From positions 316,139 through 380,138 of the forward strand of contig CAWHOW010000026.1 in NCBI GenBank assembly GCA_963831005.1: a DNA stretch of 64,000 nucleotides, read 5' to 3'. Positions 55,303-62,535 of the stretch are shown one piece after another. The notes under the pieces were generated by a model. That model had not been told where the DNA came from. It made no database searches and worked only from the letters and a program-made list of their open reading frames with translations. Numbering within the stretch: position 1 is the stretch's first letter; each line of letters starts with the position of its first letter. Made by a program: the position numbers and the translations under genes. Source of the DNA: CAWHOW01 sp963831005. GTDB lineage: Bacteria > Bacteroidota > Bacteroidia > Bacteroidales > CG2-30-32-10.

Positions 55303-55338
55303 CCCAACAACGAACTACTAACAACAAACATTCTTCCA

Positions 55339-56217
55339 ATGCCGGGATTAAAAGAAGTAAGGACGAGAATAGCATCTGTTAAATCAACGCAGCAGATTAC
55401 AAGCGCCATGAAAATGGTTTCTGCTTCCAAGTTGAAACGCGCACAGAATGCTATTCTGAAATTGCGTCCTTATGCAGGAAAACTTAAAGAGATACTTGAA
55501 AACCTCAGTGCAAGCCTCGATAGCACGGATGGCATTTATTCAAAAGAAAGAAAAACCCAAAAGGTTCTTATAGTAGTTATTACATCCAACAGGGGACTTT
55601 GTGGCGCCTTTAACGGTAATGTTGTTAAGAGTGCGGCAAACATGATCAATACAAAATATTCCGAGGTCAATAAAGGCGGAAACCTTGATATTATCTGTAT
55701 CGGGAAGAAAGGCTCGGAGTTTTTTGTAAAAAGGAAATACAACGTAATTGAATCGAATGCTGAGATACTGGATAAGCTTTCATTTGAGAATGTTGCTCCT
55801 ATAGCCGAAAGCATGATGAAGGGGTTTGTTGCCGGTAAATACGACAGGATAGAAGTGGTGTACAACCAGTTTAAAAATGCCGCCGTTCAGGTACTTTCAA
55901 CAGAACAGTATCTGCCAATTGCAAAAACCGCCACAAAAGGTAAAGCAAAACAAACTTCCGATTATATTTTTGAACCAAGTAAAGAAGAAATAGTTTCCGA
56001 ACTTATCCCGAAATCATTAAAGCTGCAGTTCTATAAAATGCTTCTCGATTCTGTTGCTGCCGAACATGGCGCCCGTATGACGGCAATGCATAAAGCAACC
56101 GACAACGCCGATTCGCTGCTTAAAGACCTCCGTCTTAGCTACAACAAAGCCCGTCAGGCTTCAATTACCAAGGAAATCCTTGAAATAGTTGGCGGAGCCG
56201 AGGCGTTAAAAGGATAA
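55339..56217 (+). CDS. atpG: ATP synthase F1 subunit gamma
   Basis: A 292-residue central-stalk subunit. N-terminal helix PGLKEVRTRIASVKSTQQIT and SAMKMVSASKLKRAQ, the conserved SNRGLCGAFN motif in the middle, and C-terminal SEHGARMTAM-like AAEHGARMTAMHKATDNADS and RQASITKEILEIVGGAEAL. It is the last atp gene here. No atpD or atpC is present in the window, as expected for Bacteroidota where they sit elsewhere. Confidence 0.95.
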   Translation: MPGLKEVRTRIASVKSTQQITSAMKMVSASKLKRAQNAILKLRPYAGKLKEILENLSASLDSTDGIYSKERKTQKVLIVVITSNRGLCGAFNGNVVKSAANMINTKYSEVNKGGNLDIICIGKKGSEFFVKRKYNVIESNAEILDKLSFENVAPIAESMMKGFVAGKYDRIEVVYNQFKNAAVQVLSTEQYLPIAKTATKGKAKQTSDYIFEPSKEEIVSELIPKSLKLQFYKMLLDSVAAEHGARMTAMHKATDNADSLLKDLRLSYNKARQASITKEILEIVGGAEALKG

Positions 56218-56250
56218 AATAACGTGAATTCTGTATTATCTTTTAAGAAT

Positions 56251-56400
56251 ATTTCACCCCTACGGGGTTTATAAGGTCAAGGTCAAAATATTTTCTACCA
56301 ATATATAGTCCTTACAGGACTTTTCTAAGCTCCGTCAGGAGCATTATATTGGTAGAAAAGGACAATCTCTTGAAAAACAAAGCCCCGTTAGGGGTGAAAT
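56251..56400. mobile_element. 150-bp MITE-like foldback element
   Basis: Ends ATTTCACCCCTACGGGG and CCCCGTTAGGGGTGAAAT are inverted. A second inner pair is TTTCTACCAATATA / TATATTGGTAGAAA, and the centre has AGTCCTTACAGGACT-like and GCTCCGTCAGGAGC hairpins. No coding capacity. It abuts the start of the 56420 gene by 19 bp. Confidence 0.75.
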
Positions 56401-56419
56401 AAACCAATAAAATTTCAAT

Positions 56420-57043
56420 ATGATAATTCCAACAATGACATTGGAAGAAATCCGCAAAGAGATAAGTAAGGATTTCCCTATCCTCGACCGTAAGGTAACT
56501 TATGTAGTTCATGATTTAATAAAAAATTTAAGCAATCATGAAAAGTCGAAAGGCTATGTTAAGTTCTTTAATTATTGTTCAAAGTTTAAAAACAATTGGA
56601 TTTACAGGGTTACTATCAAAAAAAAAGAATCGGGTTATGAGGCTATACTGATTTATCACAATGGCAAAGGTCACGCTGGTATTACTGTAACCCGTGAACT
56701 TAACCTTATTTATCATACAGGGCATTTTTTTGAACGTTATAACGAACGCCGTAAGCTGGGATTGAATACCATTACCGAAATTATCCATGCCTATATGAAC
56801 GAAAACGACGTTTATCACTTCGAGGAAGGGGAAGAAATAACACCCGGTATAGTTACTATGTTTTGCGTAATTCCATCGGGTATTGTGCTTGGCACTTACA
56901 ATATAAAACTCGACTTCGTTAAAGCAAATACCTTTGTTCCCAATAACATGTTAACCGGAAGGCAAAAAGAACTGAGTGATGAATTAAGGAAAGCCCTGGT
57001 AAATGATAAGGATACTTTTGGCGATTCTTCCGGCAATCGGTAA
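56420..57043 (+). CDS. Hypothetical protein, 207 residues
   Basis: Not recognised as a named family. Soluble, with an N-terminal helical part and a central alpha/beta region. A conspicuous motif is HTGHFFERYNERRKLGLNTITEIIHAYM (His, Glu-Arg-Tyr, Glu-Arg-Arg), which could be catalytic or nucleic-acid-binding. Then MFCVIPSGIVLGTY and a charged tail. The gene is framed by related repeats at 56223-56285 and 57060-57125, both containing CCCCTRCGGGGTTTATAAGG, so it may have moved as a unit. Confidence 0.6.
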   Translation: MIIPTMTLEEIRKEISKDFPILDRKVTYVVHDLIKNLSNHEKSKGYVKFFNYCSKFKNNWIYRVTIKKKESGYEAILIYHNGKGHAGITVTRELNLIYHTGHFFERYNERRKLGLNTITEIIHAYMNENDVYHFEEGEEITPGIVTMFCVIPSGIVLGTYNIKLDFVKANTFVPNNMLTGRQKELSDELRKALVNDKDTFGDSSGNR

Positions 57044-57059
57044 ATAAACTTTTGTTACC

Positions 57060-57125
57060 GTGAATTATGGATTATCTTTTTAAAAAGAGATACCGCCCCT
57101 GCGGGGTTTATAAGGTTATTGTCAA
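57060..57125. repeat. Partial copy of the left part of the 56251 element
   Basis: Shares GTGAATT, GGATTATCTTTTT-like and CCCCTGCGGGGTTTATAAGG with 56223-56285 in direct orientation, on the other side of the 56420 gene. Confidence 0.6.
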
Positions 57126-57200
57126 TTTGTTTAATTGCTTATCTACTTCGTACATATAAAATGAAATATCAAGATTTAATGTTAGAAATATGAAATATTA

Positions 57201-57307
57201 TTTACCACATAGTATCATAGGAACATAGGCAGCACATAGATTCAATGCACATAATGGAATATTCGTCTATGTGTTTTCCTATGTATCTACTGTGCCTATG
57301 TGGTAAA
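57201..57307. repeat. Gene-less foldback element with ACCACATAG ends
   Basis: TTTACCACATAG at the left and CTATGTGGTAAA at the right are perfect inverses; inner words CATAGGAACATAGG and CCTATGT also pair. The ends match those of the triple repeat at 54711-55146. Confidence 0.8.
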
Positions 57308-57340
57308 ATAAAACTGTTTAAAGTGGATAAGCAGTTTTGT

Positions 57341-58231
57341 TTAATTGCCCCATCTTTTTTTCAGTCCCCGTGGGCCTGTTTTGGTAATGTACTCTTGCAT
57401 ATCTTCGCATGCTTTTTCAAGAGCTTTATATTCTTTTATAAAATTTGTTACCACGGTGTGTTGCTGTGCCCAATAGGCGTACTGTTGCTTTAGTTCTTCA
57501 ATAAACTGGTTGAAATCCTCCGTAAAAACACCTGTACTCAGTGTAAATCGCTGATAGTTCTGGTAAAGCTCCATGTAAAACGTTTGCAAAAACGTTATGT
57601 CTGCACTTATTTTTTTAGCTTTAGCTTCATATTCTTTGAGCATGGTATGCCATTCAATCATGCTATCACCGGCATCATTTATTTTTTGTTGAAACGGCAG
57701 GCATGTTTCCTCATATTTCTCTATTAACTCTTTTCGATAACCGGCTAACATTTCGTTTTTATCTTCGGGGTTTTGCACCAGTCGGGCATCCTTTAGCACC
57801 ACATCAAATTCTCTTATAATTTGAGGGATTACCTCATGCGCTTGTTTAAATTTATCTTGCAGCACAGGTATTTGTGCCAGCACATCATTATGGAGTTGGA
57901 TACACAGGGCAATATCTATGTGAAGTTGGGTATAATGCTCTATTATTTCATATTCATACGGGGTAAGCGGCTTCATTTTGGGAAATAATTCTGCTACCAG
58001 CCTGATCATTTCTGTCGGGTTTTCCAAAGCCGCCTGATAACCGCTGTGCGCCCGTAATTGTTTATCGAAGTCCTGCTCTACTTTCGGGGTAGGTTCTTTA
58101 TCTATTATTAAACCAATTGTAAAAGATCGGAAGGCAGGAGGATTTTTGAGAGGTACGGTGAAGATGTTCTTTATTGCATAGACTTGTAATGCTTCCCCGT
58201 TCTTTTCTTCTTTGTTTGAATTCTTTTTCAT
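57341..58231 (-). CDS. Hypothetical helical protein, 296 residues
   Basis: Not recognised. Almost entirely alpha-helical with long heptad-like stretches (about 90-290: LHIDIALCIQLHNDVLAQIPVLQDKF is one example region described by its start), Gln/Glu/Lys-rich, and no signal peptide. The C-terminus is basic (GPRGLKKRWGN). A structural or phage-like tape/scaffold role cannot be shown. Upstream, after 290 bp of AT-rich DNA, lies the 21-bp array D. Confidence 0.6.
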   Translation of the reverse strand: MKKNSNKEEKNGEALQVYAIKNIFTVPLKNPPAFRSFTIGLIIDKEPTPKVEQDFDKQLRAHSGYQAALENPTEMIRLVAELFPKMKPLTPYEYEIIEHYTQLHIDIALCIQLHNDVLAQIPVLQDKFKQAHEVIPQIIREFDVVLKDARLVQNPEDKNEMLAGYRKELIEKYEETCLPFQQKINDAGDSMIEWHTMLKEYEAKAKKISADITFLQTFYMELYQNYQRFTLSTGVFTEDFNQFIEELKQQYAYWAQQHTVVTNFIKEYKALEKACEDMQEYITKTGPRGLKKRWGN

Positions 58232-58520
58232 AGCCCGAATTGATGGTAACTTATTTATTTTTATACTAACGGAAACCAGGTTTACAAAAACTCTAATATC
58301 TAATTTCTAAATACTAAATAATTTCAAATGACAAAAATACAAATGAAATAAACCGTTTTGAGAATTTATTATTTTGATATTTTGATTTATTTAGAGTTTA
58401 GGGTTTCGGATTTATGATTTCTTTAAGTATATATCTGTAACAAAATTACACTTTTAATTAAAAACGCCTTCCATTTACCCTTATTTTGGTTAAAATATTG
58501 TTTAATCATTTGAAGAAGGA

Positions 58521-58919
58521 GTCTATTCAGGATAGACTATTGTTCATTTGATTGGAGATATTGTCTATCACGGATAGACTATTGTCCATCACGGATAGAC
58601 TATTGTCCATCACGGATAGATTATTGTCCATCACGGATAGATTATTGTCTATCACGGATAGACTATTGTCCATCACGGATAGATTATTGTCCATCACGGA
58701 TAGACTATTGTCCATCACGGATAGATTATTGTCTATCACGGATAGACTATTGTCCATCACGGATAGATTATTGTCCATCACGGATAGACTATTGTCTATC
58801 ACGGATAGACTATTGTCCATCACGGATAGACTATTGTCCATCACGGATAGATTATTGTCCATCACGGATAGATTATTGTCCATCACGGATAGATTATTGT
58901 TCTTTCATGATAGACTATT
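58521..58919. repeat. 21-bp tandem array D (19 units)
   Basis: Exactly 19 x 21 bp. The unit is GTCYATC-ACG-GATAGAY-TATT, so the first 17 bp are a dyad (GTCTATC pairs with GATAGAC). Unit 1 is GTCTATTCAGGATAGAC; unit 2 is strongly diverged; units 3-18 are nearly identical, differing at C/T in GTCYATC and GATAGAY. It ends 63 bp before the ferritin ATG. Both strands are open by periodicity; neither looks like a real gene. Confidence 0.88.
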
Positions 58920-58982
58920 GCCTTAATGAAAACAATATTGACAAAATTTTGTACTTTTACATGCAATTTAAAAAATAACCTT

Positions 58983-59492
58983 ATGATAAATACTGTTGAA
59001 AAAATATTGAATTTACAGGTAGAAAAAGAATCATATTCTTCACATTTATACCTGTCGATGGCTTCATGGGCCGAAGCTGCGGGATACGAAGGAATAGCTC
59101 AATGGTTATATATCCAGGCCGAAGAAGAACGCATTCACATGCTTAAACTAATTCACTATATCAACGAAAGAGGTGGCAATGCAGTGATTTCGGCTATAAA
59201 GGTTCCCCCTGCAAAATTTAAAGATGTAATGGAAGTTTTCCAAAGCGTTCTGAAACACGAAGAATTCATTACAGCATCCATAAATGAAATAGTTGCCGTG
59301 TGCAATAAGGAAAAAGATTTCACCACTTTGAATTTTGTTCAATGGTTCGTTGCAGAGCAGATACAGGAAGAGAAATCAGCAAGAGCAATTATTGATAAAT
59401 TGAAACTTGTAGGAAAACAAAATCTTTATGTATTCGATAAGGATATTATGACGATGCGTGCTGCTGCAGAACCTGCAGGACCGGCTGCATAA
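58983..59492 (+). CDS. ftnA: Ferritin
   Basis: A 169-residue iron-storage ferritin. The ferroxidase region is EKESYSSHLYLSMASWAEAA (Glu in helix A) with IQAEEERIHMLKLIHYINERGG (Glu-x-x-His of helix B), and Glu residues in helix C (FQSVLKHEEFITASI) and D (QWFVAEQIQEEKSA). The frame opens at 58926, but the ATG at 58983 (MINTVEKILNLQVEKE) matches ferritin N-termini. It is convergent with tcdA, 11 bp apart. Array D lies just upstream and might affect its expression. Confidence 0.93.
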   Translation: MINTVEKILNLQVEKESYSSHLYLSMASWAEAAGYEGIAQWLYIQAEEERIHMLKLIHYINERGGNAVISAIKVPPAKFKDVMEVFQSVLKHEEFITASINEIVAVCNKEKDFTTLNFVQWFVAEQIQEEKSARAIIDKLKLVGKQNLYVFDKDIMTMRAAAEPAGPAA

Positions 59493-59503
59493 GAATTCCA
59501 GTT

Positions 59504-60223
59504 TTAAACTCCGATCAGGTCGCGGATAACCACTGAAGCAGCATGGCATCCGAAAATCGCAGGCATATAGGAAATAGTGCCTACTCGCGACTTTTTGTTT
59601 CTTTCGTTAGCTATTAACTCCATCGAACCATTGTTGACATCTTCGGGAGAGAACACCACTTTAAAGTTTGAATAAATTTCAAGCTTATGTAATCTTTTGC
59701 GCAGGTAATAGCCGAGTTTACAATTATAAGTTTCCGAAATATCAGCCACTTTTACAAATTCGGGATCAAATTTTCTTCCTGTGCCAAGCGAGGATACCAG
59801 TTTCAAATTCAACTTCAGCGCATGATAAATGAAAAAAACCTTAGGCGAAAGCGTATCTATTGCATCAACTACATAATCATATTTCTCATCAGTAAGGATG
59901 TTGGGAATCTCTTCATCCTTTAAATATTTATTTATTGCAGTGAGTTTTAAGTCGGGGTTTATATCCATTAACCTTTCTGATACTACATCAGTTTTATATT
60001 TCCCCTCTGTACTTATCAATGCAGGTATTTGCCTGTTCCTGTTACTTGCCTGTATTTTATCAGAATCAATGATGGTAATATTACCTATGCCTGCCCTGCA
60101 TATCATTTCAGCAACCATAGCGCCAACCCCACCCAAACCTGCAATAAGCACATGACTATTTTCAAGCTTATTAAGCTTATCCTTTCCTATAAGTAATTCT
60201 GTGCGTTCCTGCCAGTTTTCCAT
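59504..60223 (-). CDS. tcdA: tRNA threonylcarbamoyladenosine dehydratase (TcdA/CsdL)
   Basis: A 239-residue E1-like (ThiF/MoeB fold) enzyme. The nucleotide loop is VLIAGLGGVGAMVAEMICRAGIGNITIIDSD, seen from residue 25, with NRNRQIPAL (Arg finger region) and YDYVVDAIDTLSPK. TcdA cyclises t6A37 to ct6A in tRNAs reading ANN codons, using ATP. The catalytic cysteine-bearing C-region differs from MoeB and lacks zinc CxxC pairs, as in TcdA. Confidence 0.92.
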   Translation of the reverse strand: MENWQERTELLIGKDKLNKLENSHVLIAGLGGVGAMVAEMICRAGIGNITIIDSDKIQASNRNRQIPALISTEGKYKTDVVSERLMDINPDLKLTAINKYLKDEEIPNILTDEKYDYVVDAIDTLSPKVFFIYHALKLNLKLVSSLGTGRKFDPEFVKVADISETYNCKLGYYLRKRLHKLEIYSNFKVVFSPEDVNNGSMELIANERNKKSRVGTISYMPAIFGCHAASVVIRDLIGV

Positions 60224-60311
60224 GGAAACAAATAAATTATTTCAGCACAAAAGTAAAAAATTGTGAAAAAGTTTCTCATTTATAATTGATTTTGTACATT
60301 TGCAGCCACAT

Positions 60312-60384
60312 TGTCCTGTGGTGTAACTGGCAACACGTCTGTCTCTGGAACAGAAGAGTTCAGGTTCGACCCCTGACAGGACAA
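60312..60384 (+). tRNA. tRNA-Gln (anticodon CTG)
   Basis: 73 nt cloverleaf. Acceptor TGTCCTG / CAGGACA with U1-A72 start as in tRNA-Gln; D-loop with GTGTAACTGGCAAC; anticodon stem TCTGT / ACAGA with loop CTCTGGA, anticodon CTG at 60345-60347; T arm TCAGG-TTCGACC-CCTGA; discriminator A. The 3' CCA is not encoded. It reads CAG. Confidence 0.93.
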
Positions 60385-60400
60385 CCCTTAAAATAACTGA

Positions 60401-60437
60401 AAGCCCTATAAACATTGAGTTTGTGGGGCTTTTTATT
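60401..60437 (+). terminator. Terminator after tRNA-Gln
   Basis: Stem AGCCCTATAAAC / GTTTGTGGGGCT (with G-U pairs) followed by TTTTTATTT. Confidence 0.7.
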
Positions 60438-60469
60438 TCATGCAGTTAAAACATGGTTAAAACTTTACT

Positions 60470-60506
60470 CAAAAATAAAAAAGGCTTATTGATTAGATAA
60501 GCCCTT
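60470..60506 (-). terminator. Terminator of the DUF6266 transcript
   Basis: On the minus strand, GGCTTAT-loop-ATAAGCC followed by TTTTTTATTTTTG, 65 bp after the stop of the 60571 gene. Confidence 0.7.
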
Positions 60507-60570
60507 TAGCAAAATATCCTAAGAAAAATTCTATTCTGTTACTGTTCTATTATGCATCACCATTATGTTT

Positions 60571-61215
60571 TTACAATAGAACATTAACTGTACCAGCATA
60601 AGAAGAAATTGAAATTTCGCCTGTAGTTGGGTTTTTGAATGCAATGTAAGCGTAAAGCGTATTTCCTACACAGAAAGGCGAACATGTTATAGTTAATGTT
60701 CCAGTAGAACGAACAGATGTAGAAATGTCCTCAAACATAAATCTGTTAGAGGCATCGATTAAAAGTATCATTCCAACATCTGTACTTGCTGCATTACCTT
60801 CACCAGTGTTATCAGTCCAGGTTAAAATAACTTTACGACCAGAAGCATTTGCAACCGAAACTGTGTCAATACCAGTTAATGTACCCGTAGCTACTACCAA
60901 ATTAGGGTAATTAATAGTAAAAGAAGGATAAGTTCCTGAAATTGCTGTTGAAAGGTTTAACTTTACAAATGCATTATAGCCTGACATCTTAGCATAAGCC
61001 TTAGCAAGGCTAACACGTACAAACGGCAGGCATTTCCTTCCTAATGCTACCATAAGTTTAAACTTTGCCCGCTGTATCTTTTGAGCAGTTGTCTTAGGAT
61101 TGTGCGGATTTGCTTGGTAGCTTCTTAAAGTGTTTACACTTTTCCATTTTGAACCTACGACCGGACCAACCTTGCCAGTCATTTTACCGAGGATGCCCTC
61201 TGTGATTTTTCCCAT
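60571..61215 (-). CDS. DUF6266 family protein
   Basis: A 214-residue protein. The N-terminus MGKITEGILGKMTGKVGPVVGSKWKS is the family signature, followed by LRSYQANPHNPKTTAQKIQRAKFK. The C-terminal half is beta-rich (VILTWTDNTGEGNAASTDVGMILLI). The family is abundant in Bacteroidota and often multi-copy, frequently in mobile regions; the function is unknown. It lies 41 bp downstream of the paralogue below. Confidence 0.85.
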   Translation of the reverse strand: MGKITEGILGKMTGKVGPVVGSKWKSVNTLRSYQANPHNPKTTAQKIQRAKFKLMVALGRKCLPFVRVSLAKAYAKMSGYNAFVKLNLSTAISGTYPSFTINYPNLVVATGTLTGIDTVSVANASGRKVILTWTDNTGEGNAASTDVGMILLIDASNRFMFEDISTSVRSTGTLTITCSPFCVGNTLYAYIAFKNPTTGEISISSYAGTVNVLL

Positions 61216-61256
61216 TTTGTTTGTTTTTTTTGGTTTATATTATATTAATTAAAAAA

Positions 61257-61814
61257 TTACACATGTAAAGCCCCTGAACGCTGCGTGTGTCCAACGAGGT
61301 TGTTCTTTTTAGTAAATGTTATGCTTTGAGTAAATGCCAAGCAATAAACGTCCCCAAACCCTGCTAACTCATGTTTTAATGTTATGGTAGCTGTGGCATC
61401 TGATCTGACAGCAGCATCCAGGAATATCTGTACAACATCCATTGCTTTATTGCAGGCACAAATATGTATTTTATCAGTTGCTTTAGCATTTGGAAGATGT
61501 TCGTCAGGATCCCAGATAACATTAATAGTATTTGCAGATGTCCTTGACCAACTTTCTTCGTTGAATGAATCAAGTACACCGCTACTGACATTAAACTTAT
61601 TTACATTAACCGAAGTAACTCCTGAGACCGTTTGCATGGCATTCATTAAAGTATCTGCCAGGCAGGCAATAGCTGCGCCCTGATGAATAGCATGGCCTTT
61701 CCATCCGATTTTAACTGCCGGAAGGAATTTTTCTATTACAGCACAAGCAGCAGCAAAAGGAGGAAGAATTATTTGCTTCTTGGCTTGTGTTTTATTGGAT
61801 ATTTTATTGCTCAT
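61257..61814 (-). CDS. DUF6266-like protein (diverged paralogue)
   Basis: A 185-residue protein. The match to the neighbour is seen in the C half (INVIWDPDEHLPNAKATDKIHI versus ILTWTDNTGEGNAASTDVGM), while the N-terminus (PAVKIGWKGHAIHQGAA) is diverged from the GKVGPVVG signature. The frame opens at 61895 but the ATG at 61814 has a purine-rich leader and fits the size. Co-oriented with the paralogue, probably one transcript. Confidence 0.7.
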   Translation of the reverse strand: MSNKISNKTQAKKQIILPPFAAACAVIEKFLPAVKIGWKGHAIHQGAAIACLADTLMNAMQTVSGVTSVNVNKFNVSSGVLDSFNEESWSRTSANTINVIWDPDEHLPNAKATDKIHICACNKAMDVVQIFLDAAVRSDATATITLKHELAGFGDVYCLAFTQSITFTKKNNLVGHTQRSGALHV

Positions 61815-62031
61815 TTTTCTTGTTTTTTTAAACGGACTTGGTACGGCGTTGATACGACCGAATACATACTTACTTTTTTCTTTAAAATCATACATTCTTT
61901 CTACTTAAAAAATATTCATATTTTCCACTTGAAATTCAGTACAAAGATAATATATGAAAATATACTATTCAAGCAATCAATATGTTATGGCTTATTATAT
62001 GTCAAATTACTTTAAAATGCTCATAAAAGTG

Positions 62032-62057
62032 AAAGGGAGGTTTTGCAACCTCCCCTT
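62032..62057 (-). terminator. Hairpin, possible terminator after the J-domain gene
   Basis: Stem GGGAGGTT / AACCTCCC with loop of 4 nt. On the minus strand it is followed by TTTCACTTTT, about 105 bp after the gene end. Confidence 0.5.
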
Positions 62058-62158
62058 TTCAACAATGCAAAGCATGTTTTTCTGATTTGTTTTGGATGAC
62101 ATCGCTGCCATATTTTAAACGAATGGATTCAATCGTTTTTGGGCTACGGTTTACACTT

Positions 62159-62535
62159 TTATACTCCGCATGGTCTGTAGTACCACATTACCTTTTTAGG
62201 TGCGAAAAATAAACCTATTTGCTTTAACTGGCCCCTATGAGGATATGTGTTGCCACTTACCCAAATCCAGTTGCCTATAAGCTCAATAATGAGACCATCA
62301 AGGACGATAAGCTGGTTTATGATCTCAGGGTAGCGAATGAAATCTTCCTGGTCTTCCTCTGTTTCATTTGAAAATCAAACAAGGGGTTCTTTTGGATTTC
62401 TTCATACTCAAGGTTAATTTCCTGCATGGTTGCTGTGTTCCCTCCACTATCGGGGTGATGCAACATGGCTAATTCTTTGTACTTGCGCTTCACTTCTTCG
62501 AGTGTGTGGCAATTGTAAAAATATTTTATGTTCAT
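62159..62535 (-). pseudogene. Small J-domain protein, frameshifted
   Basis: The N-terminal frame (from 62535) begins MNIKYFYNCHTLEEVKRKYK and has the J-domain HPD in MLHHPDSGGNTATMQEINLE. It runs out of frame near 62365 after FDFQMK. The next frame continues TEEDQEDFIRYPEIINQLIV, then IELIGNWIWVSGNTYPHRGQ and KKVMWYYRP, the expected C-terminal domain of short Bacteroidota J-proteins, and stops at 62159. One missing base restores a 125-residue protein. Such genes are usual on conjugative elements. Sequencing error or true mutation cannot be separated. Confidence 0.75.

Noticed and set aside
58527..58926. Open frames on both strands through array D
   Set aside because: Same reason as array A. 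The dyad symmetry and uniform units speak for DNA-level function or slippage, not protein.
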